Assembly: GCA_017465475.1 (NCBI GenBank) | Contig: JAFTWC010000048.1 | Location: 1 to 58,905 of the forward strand | Source of the DNA: Lachnospiraceae bacterium | GTDB taxonomy: Bacteria > Bacillota > Clostridia > Lachnospirales > Lachnospiraceae | Direction: 5' to 3' | Length of the DNA: 58,905 bases | In this document: piece by piece, positions 17,200 to 25,179 of the stretch | How the letters are laid out: each line of letters starts with the position of its first letter | Numbering within the stretch: the stretch's first letter is position 1 | Notes under the pieces: generated by a model | The model's database searches: none | Told to the model about the DNA's origin: nothing | Seen by the model: only the letters and a program-made list of their open reading frames with translations | Made by a program: the position numbers and the translations under genes

Positions 17200-18591
17200 T
17201 TACTCTGCACTCTGTTCCAGCCGGTTCTCCGTTCCCCAGTCATCTCTTGTAATATTATTCAGCCACTTTCCGCTCTTATAATGCTTAATTACCCACGGCC
17301 ACTTTACAAACTCGTCGGTACAGAGCAGGAAATAGACTACCATCACCGGCCACTTAAATACAAAGGCTGCTAAAAGCCCCACCGGTATGGCATAGCACCA
17401 CATGTCAATGGTATCACAAATAAAGCCGAACTTGCTGTCGCCTCCCGCCCGGAAAATACCGGCAATCAAGGATGTGTTTACCGCCGTTCCCGAAATGTAA
17501 TAGGAGTTAATCAAAAGCATCCATTTCAGATACCCCTGGGCTGTCGGAGTCAGTTTCACAGCCGAGTAAGCCACCACCGCCGGCGAAACGGCAAGCACAA
17601 TAAGGCCTCCGATAATTCCGCTGATGACCGTCAGCTTCATCATCTTCCTGGCACCTTCCTTCGCCCCCTCCAAGTTGTTTTCTCCGATAATTTTACCGAT
17701 TAAGATACCGCCGGCACTGGCGATTCCGTAACAGAGAATCGTACCGAACTGACGCACCACTACTGCAACTGCGTTGGCCGCCACCGCATCATCGCTGATG
17801 TTTCCGATAATGGCCGCATACATGGAAAAAGCCACGCCCCAGACCACATCGTTTCCAAGGGCCGGAAGGGACAACCGAACAAAATCTTTAAACAAAACTT
17901 TATTTTTAATAAACATATACGAAAGTTTCAACTTTGCATCTTTACTTCTTGCCGACACAATAAAGCATCCGATCAGTTCTATGACACGGGATGCGGACGT
18001 AGCAATCGCCACTCCAAGTACCCCTAACTTTGGTGCTCCAAACCAGCCAAACAAAAGAACTGCATTTAAAAATACATTTAAACCAAATGCCATAATGTTT
18101 AATACGCTACAAACCGCAACTCTCTCCACGCTGCGAAGTACCGACAAATATACTTCGATAATACCCCAGCAAAAATAGCTGATACTGACAATACGCAGAT
18201 AATCTGCCCCCAACTCAATTAACCGCTCGTTCTTCGTAAATAACCACATCATCTGTCTTGGTATCAGTGCTGCACATAACGCAAAAGCTGTACAGAATAC
18301 CATAGAAAACCGCATAGCGATTCCCTGCACCACATTGATTGCATTCATATCCTTTTTTCCGTAATACTGGGCACATAACATGGTAATACCTGTTCCCAAG
18401 CCGTAAAATACAGAAAATAAAACATTGGCATACTGGGAAGCTAACGATACAGCCGACATATAATCCTGATCTACCATACTAAGCATTACGGTATCTGCAG
18501 AACTTACCATGGAGCTTAAAAGATTTTGTATTAAAATCGGGAGTACCAGTTTCCATATTTGACTGTAAAACGTATCCTTTGTCTTCGTCAT
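17200..18591 (-). CDS. MATE family multidrug/toxin exporter
   Basis: A 463-residue membrane protein with about twelve helices in the two-lobed MATE arrangement (NorM/DinF-like clan). The N-terminal lobe begins QIWKLVLPILIQNLLSSM, with MVDQDYMSAVSLASQ following, and the second lobe begins near residue 235 (RLSLPALGNDVVWG). MATE proteins export drugs or metabolites by Na+ or H+ antiport. The start is ATG 18589-18591, with AGAGGA about 8 bases upstream; the 25 codons before it lie in a hairpin-rich leader. The glucuronidase gene follows 44 bases after the stop, so the two are probably co-transcribed. Confidence 0.9.
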   Translation of the reverse strand: MTKTKDTFYSQIWKLVLPILIQNLLSSMVSSADTVMLSMVDQDYMSAVSLASQYANVLFSVFYGLGTGITMLCAQYYGKKDMNAINVVQGIAMRFSMVFCTAFALCAALIPRQMMWLFTKNERLIELGADYLRIVSISYFCWGIIEVYLSVLRSVERVAVCSVLNIMAFGLNVFLNAVLLFGWFGAPKLGVLGVAIATSASRVIELIGCFIVSARSKDAKLKLSYMFIKNKVLFKDFVRLSLPALGNDVVWGVAFSMYAAIIGNISDDAVAANAVAVVVRQFGTILCYGIASAGGILIGKIIGENNLEGAKEGARKMMKLTVISGIIGGLIVLAVSPAVVAYSAVKLTPTAQGYLKWMLLINSYYISGTAVNTSLIAGIFRAGGDSKFGFICDTIDMWCYAIPVGLLAAFVFKWPVMVVYFLLCTDEFVKWPWVIKHYKSGKWLNNITRDDWGTENRLEQSAE

Positions 18592-18618
18592 AATTTTATC
18601 CTCTTGTTTTCTTTTATA

Positions 18619-18641
18619 CGCATGCTCGCTCGGGCCATGCG
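18619..18641. repeat. Hairpin with CGAGCGAG core in the MATE leader
   Basis: CGCATG and CATGCG arms of 6 bp surround an 11-base loop that reads GGCCCGAGCGA on the minus strand. A CCGAGCGA string also occurs in the pheS leader element (50271-50399), also just upstream of a gene start. Confidence 0.45.
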
Positions 18642-18669
18642 AAAAATCTTCGCTTCCTTCCCACAAAAG

Positions 18670-18694
18670 CAGGGGCGGTACAAGTCCGCCCCTG
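18670..18694 (-). terminator. Terminator after the EF-G paralogue
   Basis: CAGGGGCGG and CCGCCCCTG form a perfect 9-bp stem, followed on the minus strand by CTTTTGT. Confidence 0.85.
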
Positions 18695-18781
18695 TCCTTA
18701 CCACTATTTTACCATAGTCGGGTCTGCCCGACAACCCCTTGCACCGTTCCTTTTCAAGGAGTTTTTACCGTCTGCTGTTTG

Positions 18782-20848
18782 CTATGCATTCTCCTCCACT
18801 ACCTTGGCCTGTACATCGGAAGGAGCAGCCTCGTAACGGGTGAATTCGTAGGAATACTCTCCCACGCCCATGGTCATGGAACGCAAATCTGCGGAATATC
18901 CGCAAACTTCCGCCATCGGAATCTCTGCCACAATCTCCTGCTTATTATTGTGAAGAGCATTCATGCCGTACACACGCCCCCGTCTGCGATTTAAGTCTCC
19001 CATAATCTCTCCGGTGTACTGTTCCGGTACCACAATCTTAAGGGTGGCAATGGGCTCCAAAAGTATCGGTGTGGCACTCATGATTCCTTCCTTAAATGCC
19101 TGACAGGTGGCAGTCTTAAATGCCATTTCAGAGGAATCTACATCGTGGTAGGAACCACCGGTCAACGTTGCCTTGATACCTACCACCGGATAGCCCGCCA
19201 GCGGACCTTCCTTTACGCTGTCCGCAATGCCCTTTTCCACCGCAGGGAAAAAGTTCTTCGGTACTGCACCGCCGAATACGCTCTCATGGAATTCAAAGGC
19301 CTCATCCAGATTACCGGACGGTTCAAAATCAATAATTACATGGCCGTACTGCCCGTGTCCGCCGGACTGTTTTTTGTACTTATGCTCCGCCGTCACCTTC
19401 TTACGAATGGTCTCACGGTATGCCACACGCGGTTTACAAAGTTCCATTTCCACCTTGTACCGTGCCGCAATCTTACTTGCGGTTACCTCAAGATGTTGTT
19501 CTCCGAGACCGTATAACAAGGTCTGTCTGTTCTCCGGGTCGTTAACCGCCCGAAGGGTTAAATCTTCTTCCATCATACGGGCAACCGCCTGGGAAAGCTT
19601 ATCCTCATCTCCCTTATTTTTTGCGCGATAGGCACGATATTCATAGGGTACGGAAATCTTCGGCAGGTCGTAAATGACCGGGGTATCCTTCTCTGTCAGA
19701 GAATCTCCGGTTAACGTATCCGTAAGCTTTGCCACCGCACCGATATCTCCCGCATACAGTTCCTTTACTTCGTACTGAGTCTTTCCTCGTAATACATAAA
19801 GCTTCGCAACCTTTTCCTCACACTCTCTGTTCGGATTGTACACCGTATCACCGGCTTTTAAAATACCGGAGCAAACCTTTATCAAAGAAAATCTGCCTAA
19901 GAACGGATCCGCAATGGTTTTAAACACTTTTGCCGTCATCGGTTTGTTGGCATCATAATCCGCTGCAAAGGTATTGTCGGTCTTGGTATTGATACCAACC
20001 AATACACATTTATTCGGCGACGGGAAATACCTTTCCACCGCCTGCAACAACATGGTAGTCCCTTGTGCATGAAGTCCGGAACCACACAGCACCGGCACAA
20101 GGGTACAATCAATTACACTGCTCCTGAGAGCTGCGGAAATCTCCGTTACGGAAAACTCCTCTCCGTTAAAATACTTCTCCATCAAAGCTTCGCTGGTTTC
20201 CGCCACTGCCTCCATCAAAAGTTCTCTGTATTTGTCCACATATTCCTTTGAGTAATCCGGAATCGGACATTCATTATACTCACTGTTCTTTGTAAATCGA
20301 CGGCCTGCCATCTTCACCACATTGACAAAGCCTACAAATTTCTCATTCTCACGAATCGGGGAATGGAACGGAGCAATTCGTTTTCCGTACCGTTTCGTTA
20401 AATCCTCCACTACCTGACGGAAACTGGCATTATCCACGTCCATATCCGTAACGAAGAAGATACGAGGAATTTTATACCTCTCACAAAGCTCCCAAGCCTT
20501 CTCCGTGCCGACTTCGATCCCCTTTCTCGCCGAAACTACAATCACCGCCGCATCACAGGCGCTGACTGCTTCTTCCACTTCTCCCACAAAGTCAAAATAC
20601 CCCGGTGTATCAAGAAAATTAATCTTAATATCCTCCCAAATCACCGGTACAATTGACGTACTGACTGAGCATAGACGTTTTGCTTCCTCTCTGTCGTAAT
20701 CACTGATGGTGTTTCCTTCTTCCACTTTGCCCTGGCGGGTCGTTACCCCTGTGGTAAACGCAATCGCTTCCACCAGTGTAGTCTTACCCGCTCCGCCGTG
20801 TCCCAACACAGCCACATTTCTGAGCTTTTCATATTTGTAAGTATCCAT
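18782..20848 (-). CDS. Elongation factor G-like GTPase (EF-G paralogue)
   Basis: A 688-residue translational GTPase with the five-domain EF-G layout. G1 is GHGGAGKTTLVEA (residues 16-28) and G3 is NFLDTPGYFDF near 77. The G4 motif, normally NKMD, reads TDMD in FFVTDMDVDNASF near 130. Domain IV is present (KSGGHGQYGHVIIDFEP) and the C-terminal domain ends with the EF-G-type MGVGEYSYEFTRYE. The altered G4 marks it as a diverged paralogue rather than the main FusA, so GTP selectivity may differ. Proposed roles for such paralogues include ribosome recycling, ribosomal protection or regulated translation. The ATG follows AGGAGG. It is monocistronic, with its own promoter and terminator. Confidence 0.85.
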   Translation of the reverse strand: MDTYKYEKLRNVAVLGHGGAGKTTLVEAIAFTTGVTTRQGKVEEGNTISDYDREEAKRLCSVSTSIVPVIWEDIKINFLDTPGYFDFVGEVEEAVSACDAAVIVVSARKGIEVGTEKAWELCERYKIPRIFFVTDMDVDNASFRQVVEDLTKRYGKRIAPFHSPIRENEKFVGFVNVVKMAGRRFTKNSEYNECPIPDYSKEYVDKYRELLMEAVAETSEALMEKYFNGEEFSVTEISAALRSSVIDCTLVPVLCGSGLHAQGTTMLLQAVERYFPSPNKCVLVGINTKTDNTFAADYDANKPMTAKVFKTIADPFLGRFSLIKVCSGILKAGDTVYNPNRECEEKVAKLYVLRGKTQYEVKELYAGDIGAVAKLTDTLTGDSLTEKDTPVIYDLPKISVPYEYRAYRAKNKGDEDKLSQAVARMMEEDLTLRAVNDPENRQTLLYGLGEQHLEVTASKIAARYKVEMELCKPRVAYRETIRKKVTAEHKYKKQSGGHGQYGHVIIDFEPSGNLDEAFEFHESVFGGAVPKNFFPAVEKGIADSVKEGPLAGYPVVGIKATLTGGSYHDVDSSEMAFKTATCQAFKEGIMSATPILLEPIATLKIVVPEQYTGEIMGDLNRRRGRVYGMNALHNNKQEIVAEIPMAEVCGYSADLRSMTMGVGEYSYEFTRYEAAPSDVQAKVVEENA

Positions 20849-20930
20849 AGCAACCTCCTATCCGGTTTCAAAGTTTCCCTTCTTAACCAACTGCGACATG
20901 ATGTTTTGCCATTTCTTAACACCCACTTAT

Positions 20931-20959
20931 ATTTTACTAAATACTTGTCGCTTTTACAA
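20931..20959 (-). promoter_or_regulatory. Promoter of the EF-G paralogue
   Basis: TTGTAA (20954-20959) and TAAAAT (20931-20936) have 17-base spacing. The leader would be about 75 bases. Confidence 0.7.
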
Positions 20960-21141
20960 GAGTTTTCTTTGTTCTTTATGTTTGTTTTCTTTTTGTCAAA
21001 CAACTGCATTTTGTTTTTCTTCCTTTCCGCTGACTACGGTACAACGTTTAGATTCTGCTTTATGTTTTTTTCACGTTATGATATACTAATTATAGTATAC
21101 CGTACCCAAAAGTTCGGCACATCATTTCGGAGGAAATTCCC

Positions 21142-22059
21142 ATGAAGAAAAAAGCATTGATTATCGGCGGAAGCGGTGGTCTTTCCGGTCGTCTCGCTGT
21201 TTTGGCAAACAAAGAATATGACGTATGGACACTGACCAGAGGAAAACGTCCTCTGCCAAAGGGTGTCACTCCCATTACCTGTGACCGCGAGGATTCCGCC
21301 GGCTTTCAAAACGCCATTTTAGGACAGCATATCCGTTGGGACGTGGTGTTTGACTGCATTTGCATGAACAAGTTGCATGCCGAGCAGGACCTTCAGGTAC
21401 TTTCTAACGTCACCAACCGCCTTGTGGTCATATCCACCGACTCGGTTTATGATCCGACAAAAAAACGTACCCCGCAAAATGAGCAGGGTATCTTTATCGA
21501 AGAACAGGGTGCACCGTCTGTGTGCAGTTATGCCGGCAACAAACGAAACATGGAGCATGTTTTTCTGGATTATTTTATAGAATCCGAAGGAAACTTAAAT
21601 GTAACCATCTTCCGACCGGGCCATATTTACGGTCCGGGATTTATGCTCGGCTGTTTTCCGGAACACAGCCGTCAGAATGACCTGGTGCGACTGATTCAAG
21701 CCGGGGAACCCTTACGCTTAGTCGGCGGCGGCATCTATCTGACTCAACCGATTTTTGTGGACGACTTAGCCCATGCCATGTTAAACTGCGTGGATAAAGA
21801 GAAAACTTATAACGAAATCTTTTGCATCGGCGGTCCGGAAGCAGTGGAAAATAAGCGCTACTACGAAATCATCGGAGAACTGTTAGGAAACACTGTATCC
21901 GTAAAAGAAGTGCCTCTCACCGGCTATGCGGAGGCTCATCCGGAGTTTGCGGGACACCTTTGCCACCGTATCTATGACATTTCAAAACTCAGGGATGCAG
22001 GGGTTTCGCTCCCTTCCACTTCATTGGCGGAAGGAATGAAACGGACGTTAGATTTATAG
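21142..22059 (+). CDS. NAD-dependent epimerase/dehydratase family protein (extended SDR)
   Basis: A 305-residue Rossmann-fold protein. The nucleotide-binding glycine motif is GGSGGLSGRL near residues 9-18, where the family norm is GxxGxxG. VVISTDSVYDPT gives the beta-4 serine region, and YAGNKRNME carries the Tyr-x3-Lys pair. FRPGHIYGPG matches the substrate-side motif of sugar-nucleotide epimerases and mRNA-binding-like SDRs. The ATG follows CGGAGG by 8 bases. It stands alone between a bidirectional terminator and a plus-strand promoter region near 21060-21100. The substrate cannot be inferred. Confidence 0.83.
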   Translation: MKKKALIIGGSGGLSGRLAVLANKEYDVWTLTRGKRPLPKGVTPITCDREDSAGFQNAILGQHIRWDVVFDCICMNKLHAEQDLQVLSNVTNRLVVISTDSVYDPTKKRTPQNEQGIFIEEQGAPSVCSYAGNKRNMEHVFLDYFIESEGNLNVTIFRPGHIYGPGFMLGCFPEHSRQNDLVRLIQAGEPLRLVGGGIYLTQPIFVDDLAHAMLNCVDKEKTYNEIFCIGGPEAVENKRYYEIIGELLGNTVSVKEVPLTGYAEAHPEFAGHLCHRIYDISKLRDAGVSLPSTSLAEGMKRTLDL

Positions 22060-22088
22060 GAAGTTGCGCAACTTGCCATATAGTAAAA

Positions 22089-22129
22089 AATAAGGAGACG
22101 AAGCACTTAAATGCGTCCGTCTCCTTATT
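22089..22129. terminator. Bidirectional terminator between converging genes
   Basis: AATAAGGAGACG and CGTCTCCTTATT form a perfect 12-bp stem with T runs on both strands. Confidence 0.88.
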
Positions 22130-22140
22130 CTTTTCCGTAA

Positions 22141-23412
22141 CTATTTCTCGTAGTCAAAATAATTCTTATGCTCTACTTTATATCCGTAAAGTCCACCGTA
22201 CATAATTTCATAAGGCATCTCTTCGATGGTAAAACTGCGTAATGCAATGTTCAGGTCTTTATTCTGATAAAGGACCGTCATTTCATCGTACACAATCTCG
22301 TGAAAACCGTAGTATGCCGTCTCTTTATTTGTACCGTTTAAAACTGCTCTGGTATCGGCACATCCTTCGTCATAGAAAGCCGGCATGTAATCATGGCCCT
22401 GGCAGGAATACATGCAAATAAGGAAATTCTGCTTCGTGTCCACCTTTTCCGTGGTGACCCATTTCTTAATCTCTTTGATAGTCTTAAATTTCTTAATACT
22501 CTTCGTATAATCTCTAAACCTTCCCGAGCCGTCATTGTTCCATGCGTTATCGCTGATTACCTCGGTAAAATCCATGATATAGTAATAGCCGTCTTCGTAA
22601 AACCAGTTGAAAATATGTCCCTGATTACCGGATATTAAAATATTTCCCCAATCCTCATAATTACCCGCCAACATATAATTTCCCATCTGGGCCACCTGTA
22701 CACACACACCGCCACTCATGGCAAAAATGATTTCAGGGTCTTGCGTCCACTGCCATCTTCCGGCGTTGACAAATTCCGGCTCTTTTGCAAAATCATATAC
22801 AAAATTTCTTGCCTGGAGATAATAGCACATATCCTGAATGGTATTTACCTGCGTTTTCCAATACTCCGGAGTTTTTGTATTATACCATTTCCACAACTCA
22901 TCATACTCAAAGGAACGGGCTTTCACCACATCTTTTCCGTCATTATAGGTGGTTACCGCAAAAACATTTTTCTCCAATTCCTTCTTTTTTGCATTGTACG
23001 CAGTTACCGTGACAATGCCCTGCTTCTTTCCGACCAACTCATTCCCTTCAATGGCAGCAATGGTTTCATCCGAAGAGGAAAAATAAACCGCTTCTTCGTT
23101 TAACATCGGCAAATAATAAGGATTTCCCAAATAAAGAACTTTATCGTATTCTTTGCCCTTTAAGAAGCTTTTCTTTTCCTTCCCCACATAGTAGGGCATC
23201 TCCACCTCGGACAGCTGCACCATCCGGGTCATACTGTCATACTCATCCACCATTCCCAGTCTGTTCGAAGTCAGAAACTCCATAGTCTCGGCAATCTCAA
23301 TTTTCGTTAAAATCTCTTCTTCGCCCGCATTTACTTCCATCACAGTTCCGGAAGCAGCTATTCCTATTACAGTAGCAAGCACAAGCACTGTTGCAATCAT
23401 CTTTTTTATCAT
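22141..23412 (-). CDS. Secreted transglutaminase-like protein with Ig-like domain
   Basis: A 423-residue exported protein. A signal peptide covers about residues 1-30 (MIKKMIATVLVLATVIGIAA, cleavage near VNAGE). Residues 90-155 look like a BIG2-type Ig fold (YFSSSDETIAAIEGNEL). The second half contains a transglutaminase-like triad in the expected order: Cys in SGGVCVQVAQ near 240, His in NQGHIFNWF near 275 and Asp in YYIMDFTEV near 288. There is no sortase motif or transmembrane anchor, so it is probably released or cell-wall associated. Whether it crosslinks or cleaves is unknown. A perfect TATAAT lies about 50 bases upstream of the start, with a weak -35. Confidence 0.75.
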   Translation of the reverse strand: MIKKMIATVLVLATVIGIAASGTVMEVNAGEEEILTKIEIAETMEFLTSNRLGMVDEYDSMTRMVQLSEVEMPYYVGKEKKSFLKGKEYDKVLYLGNPYYLPMLNEEAVYFSSSDETIAAIEGNELVGKKQGIVTVTAYNAKKKELEKNVFAVTTYNDGKDVVKARSFEYDELWKWYNTKTPEYWKTQVNTIQDMCYYLQARNFVYDFAKEPEFVNAGRWQWTQDPEIIFAMSGGVCVQVAQMGNYMLAGNYEDWGNILISGNQGHIFNWFYEDGYYYIMDFTEVISDNAWNNDGSGRFRDYTKSIKKFKTIKEIKKWVTTEKVDTKQNFLICMYSCQGHDYMPAFYDEGCADTRAVLNGTNKETAYYGFHEIVYDEMTVLYQNKDLNIALRSFTIEEMPYEIMYGGLYGYKVEHKNYFDYEK

Positions 23413-23526
23413 AGATACAACCTCCTTAACAGTTTGTAAACCATATTACTCTTCTTATCTCCGATTATATCTTACTTTTTTATGAATTTCATGTACTGCG
23501 AGCATACTGATGCTATTATTTTTGTT

Positions 23527-24159
23527 TTATTTCTTTCCAATGCCGTTATTTTCTGAATATTTTCTTCTTAACTTCTTCGAAAGGCCCTGCTTTTGTTTCT
23601 GTGGTTTGTTGCGGTTCCTATTTCGTTTTTCCGCCACAAATACATAATATCCATCCTGTTCATATACCTTCACCCCACCGAACACGGCGGTCAGCTTATT
23701 TCGGTACCAAGGGAGCCTTTTTGTTACCATCACCAATTTTCCGCCAAGTACAAGCTTTTTATATCCCTCTTCAATAAACGCTTTTGCTACCGAAAAGTCC
23801 GTATGATACGGCGGATTCGATAAAATCAACGTAAAATCAGCGTCCGTAATTTCCTTAAGTCCATCACTTTTTACGACTTTGACCCCTTCCAAGTCATTCT
23901 TTGTTAAATTGTAAGAAGTCAGCTCCAATGCCTCCTCCGAAATATCGCTCATAACCACCCGTTCTCCCCCGATTTGTTTCGCCAGCACAATCCCTACCAC
24001 CCCATATCCGCAGCCCAAATCCAAAACCTTTTCATTTTCTGTCACTTGCACCTTGGATAACAGAAACAAAGTCCCTTTATCAATACTGTTTGGTGAAAAA
24101 TAATAGTTACCGGTCTCAAGAATAAGTTCCTGCCCATTAATCGTTTCTTTTATTTCCAT
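23527..24159 (-). CDS. Class I SAM-dependent methyltransferase, RsmC/RlmG-like
   Basis: A 210-residue protein corresponding to the catalytic half of RsmC, which methylates G1207 of 16S rRNA, or of related RlmG. The SAM-binding motif is VLDLGCGYGVVGI near residue 45, and the guanine-N2 methyltransferase signature NPPYHTDF is near 118. Single-domain versions of this size are usual in Firmicutes. The C-terminal 35 residues are strongly basic and Asn/Gln/Lys-rich (NRNRNKPQKQKQ), which fits RNA binding. The ATG has AGAGG about 8 bases upstream. Confidence 0.82.
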   Translation of the reverse strand: MEIKETINGQELILETGNYYFSPNSIDKGTLFLLSKVQVTENEKVLDLGCGYGVVGIVLAKQIGGERVVMSDISEEALELTSYNLTKNDLEGVKVVKSDGLKEITDADFTLILSNPPYHTDFSVAKAFIEEGYKKLVLGGKLVMVTKRLPWYRNKLTAVFGGVKVYEQDGYYVFVAEKRNRNRNKPQKQKQGLSKKLRRKYSENNGIGKK

Positions 24160-24195
24160 ATATTTTTTCCTCTTATCTATTTCCTCGCAGATGAA

Positions 24196-24225
24196 AACCG
24201 GCCGTAGGATTTCCCACGACCGGTT
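24196..24225 (-). terminator. Terminator after the HTH-GNAT gene
   Basis: On the minus strand AACCGGTCGT pairs with ACGGCCGGTT (10 bp, one G-U pair) and runs into TTTTC. Confidence 0.75.
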
Positions 24226-24251
24226 GCATTTTTCGGCAATCTAACCGACTC

Positions 24252-24998
24252 TTATTTGTGAATATACATCCTGGACGGTTCTTCTTCTCCGTCTCCCCGG
24301 GCCATACACAAGAATTCCCAACCGTATCGCTCGTAGAACGAAATGTGGTCGGTGAGAAGATATACCGGAGAAACACCCTTTGTCCGCATCTCTTCCACTG
24401 CCATGGTAAGGAGCTTTCCTGCAATACCCTGACAACGATACGCTTCCTCGGTGTATACTGCGCACACATTCGGCGTCAAATCCTTTCGGTCATGAAAATC
24501 GTTATCAATGATACCCAGACCGGCCACAATCACTTCACCGTCCATGCAAAGGTACCAACCGTTCTTTGTAGCACCGGAAAGATACTCCTCCATACAGGAA
24601 AGATATGCTTCCTCCGGCACGCCCCATTTCTCATGGAACCATTTTGCTGCCTTTGTTTTCAGCTCCGGTCGCTTCAATAAATCGATATACTTATATTCAC
24701 TCATTGTATTCCTCCGCGTATTCTCTGCAATATTCTGTTCTCTTTGTGTCCGGATAATTCTTTGGATACTTTTATCCGACAGCGCATACTCCGCTGCTAA
24801 TTCCTGCACCGAAACACCCTCCCGATGCTTTTCAAAAATCTCCCGGTTTCGTATATCCAGGATTTGCTTCGTATCCGTTCCGCTGCCCCAATCCGACTTT
24901 TCTTTTGCCGGTATGTAAACACTTTGTCCGTCCACATATTGCTGAACCGCTTCCAATAACTCCTTTGGCAGAATCTCTTCCCCACGTAAATAGCTCAT
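24252..24998 (-). CDS. Fusion of a CD3324-type HTH domain with a GNAT acetyltransferase
   Basis: A 248-residue two-domain protein. Residues 1-90 match the CD3324 family (LPKELLEAVQQYVDGQSVYI, then VQELAAEYALSDKSIQRIIR), which carries a Mor/HTH-like DNA-binding fold. Residues 100-248 form a GNAT fold with the acetyl-CoA loop in YRCQGIAGKLL and the C-terminal HISFYERYGWEFL typical of small-molecule acetyltransferases. It could acetylate a toxic compound or antibiotic and also regulate its own gene, but neither is shown. The ATG follows AGGAGG at 25006-25011. Upstream lies an 8-codon leader reading frame with competing hairpins, which suggests translation-linked control. Confidence 0.8.
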   Translation of the reverse strand: MSYLRGEEILPKELLEAVQQYVDGQSVYIPAKEKSDWGSGTDTKQILDIRNREIFEKHREGVSVQELAAEYALSDKSIQRIIRTQREQNIAENTRRNTMSEYKYIDLLKRPELKTKAAKWFHEKWGVPEEAYLSCMEEYLSGATKNGWYLCMDGEVIVAGLGIIDNDFHDRKDLTPNVCAVYTEEAYRCQGIAGKLLTMAVEEMRTKGVSPVYLLTDHISFYERYGWEFLCMARGDGEEEPSRMYIHK

Positions 24999-25016
24999 TT
25001 TAAATCCTCCTAAAAG

Positions 25017-25076
25017 TGAATCTTTTGGGATTCATCTGAGCTCACGAATTCGTTTTATAAGCTCAGACTACTGAGC
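25017..25076 (-). promoter_or_regulatory. Competing hairpins in the HTH-GNAT leader (attenuator-like)
   Basis: Segment 1 (25071-25076, GCTCAG in the RNA) pairs with segment 2 (25061-25066, CTGAGC) around a 4-base loop. Segment 2 extended (25060-25066, CTGAGCT) also pairs perfectly with segment 3 (25036-25042, AGCTCAG). The two pairings exclude each other. A third hairpin, TGAATC with GATTCA (25017-25034), precedes the ribosome site. The stop codon of the leader peptide lies in the loop of the 1:2 hairpin. Confidence 0.55.
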
Positions 25077-25094
25077 AATAACATATTTTCTCAT
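25068..25094 (-). CDS. Leader peptide MRKYVIAQ
   Basis: An ATG at 25092-25094 with AGGAGG 9 bases upstream (25104-25109) opens an 8-codon frame ending in TAG at 25068-25070. It lies just downstream of a good promoter and overlaps the first hairpin arm. A ribosome stalled or terminating here would mask segment 1 and favour the 2:3 pairing. A chance short frame cannot be excluded. Confidence 0.5.
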   Translation of the reverse strand: MRKYVIAQ

Positions 25095-25118
25095 ACGCAA
25101 ACTCCTCCTTTTATGGAT

Positions 25119-25147
25119 ATTATACAAGCAGTAATGTCGGAACGCAA
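25119..25147 (-). promoter_or_regulatory. Promoter of the leader peptide/HTH-GNAT transcript
   Basis: TTGCGT (25142-25147) and TATAAT (25119-25124) have 17-base spacing. Transcription should start near 25112, a few bases before the leader ribosome site. Confidence 0.72.
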
Positions 25148-25179
25148 CCTCACGTTTTCTTCGAAACATGTTTGCGCCG

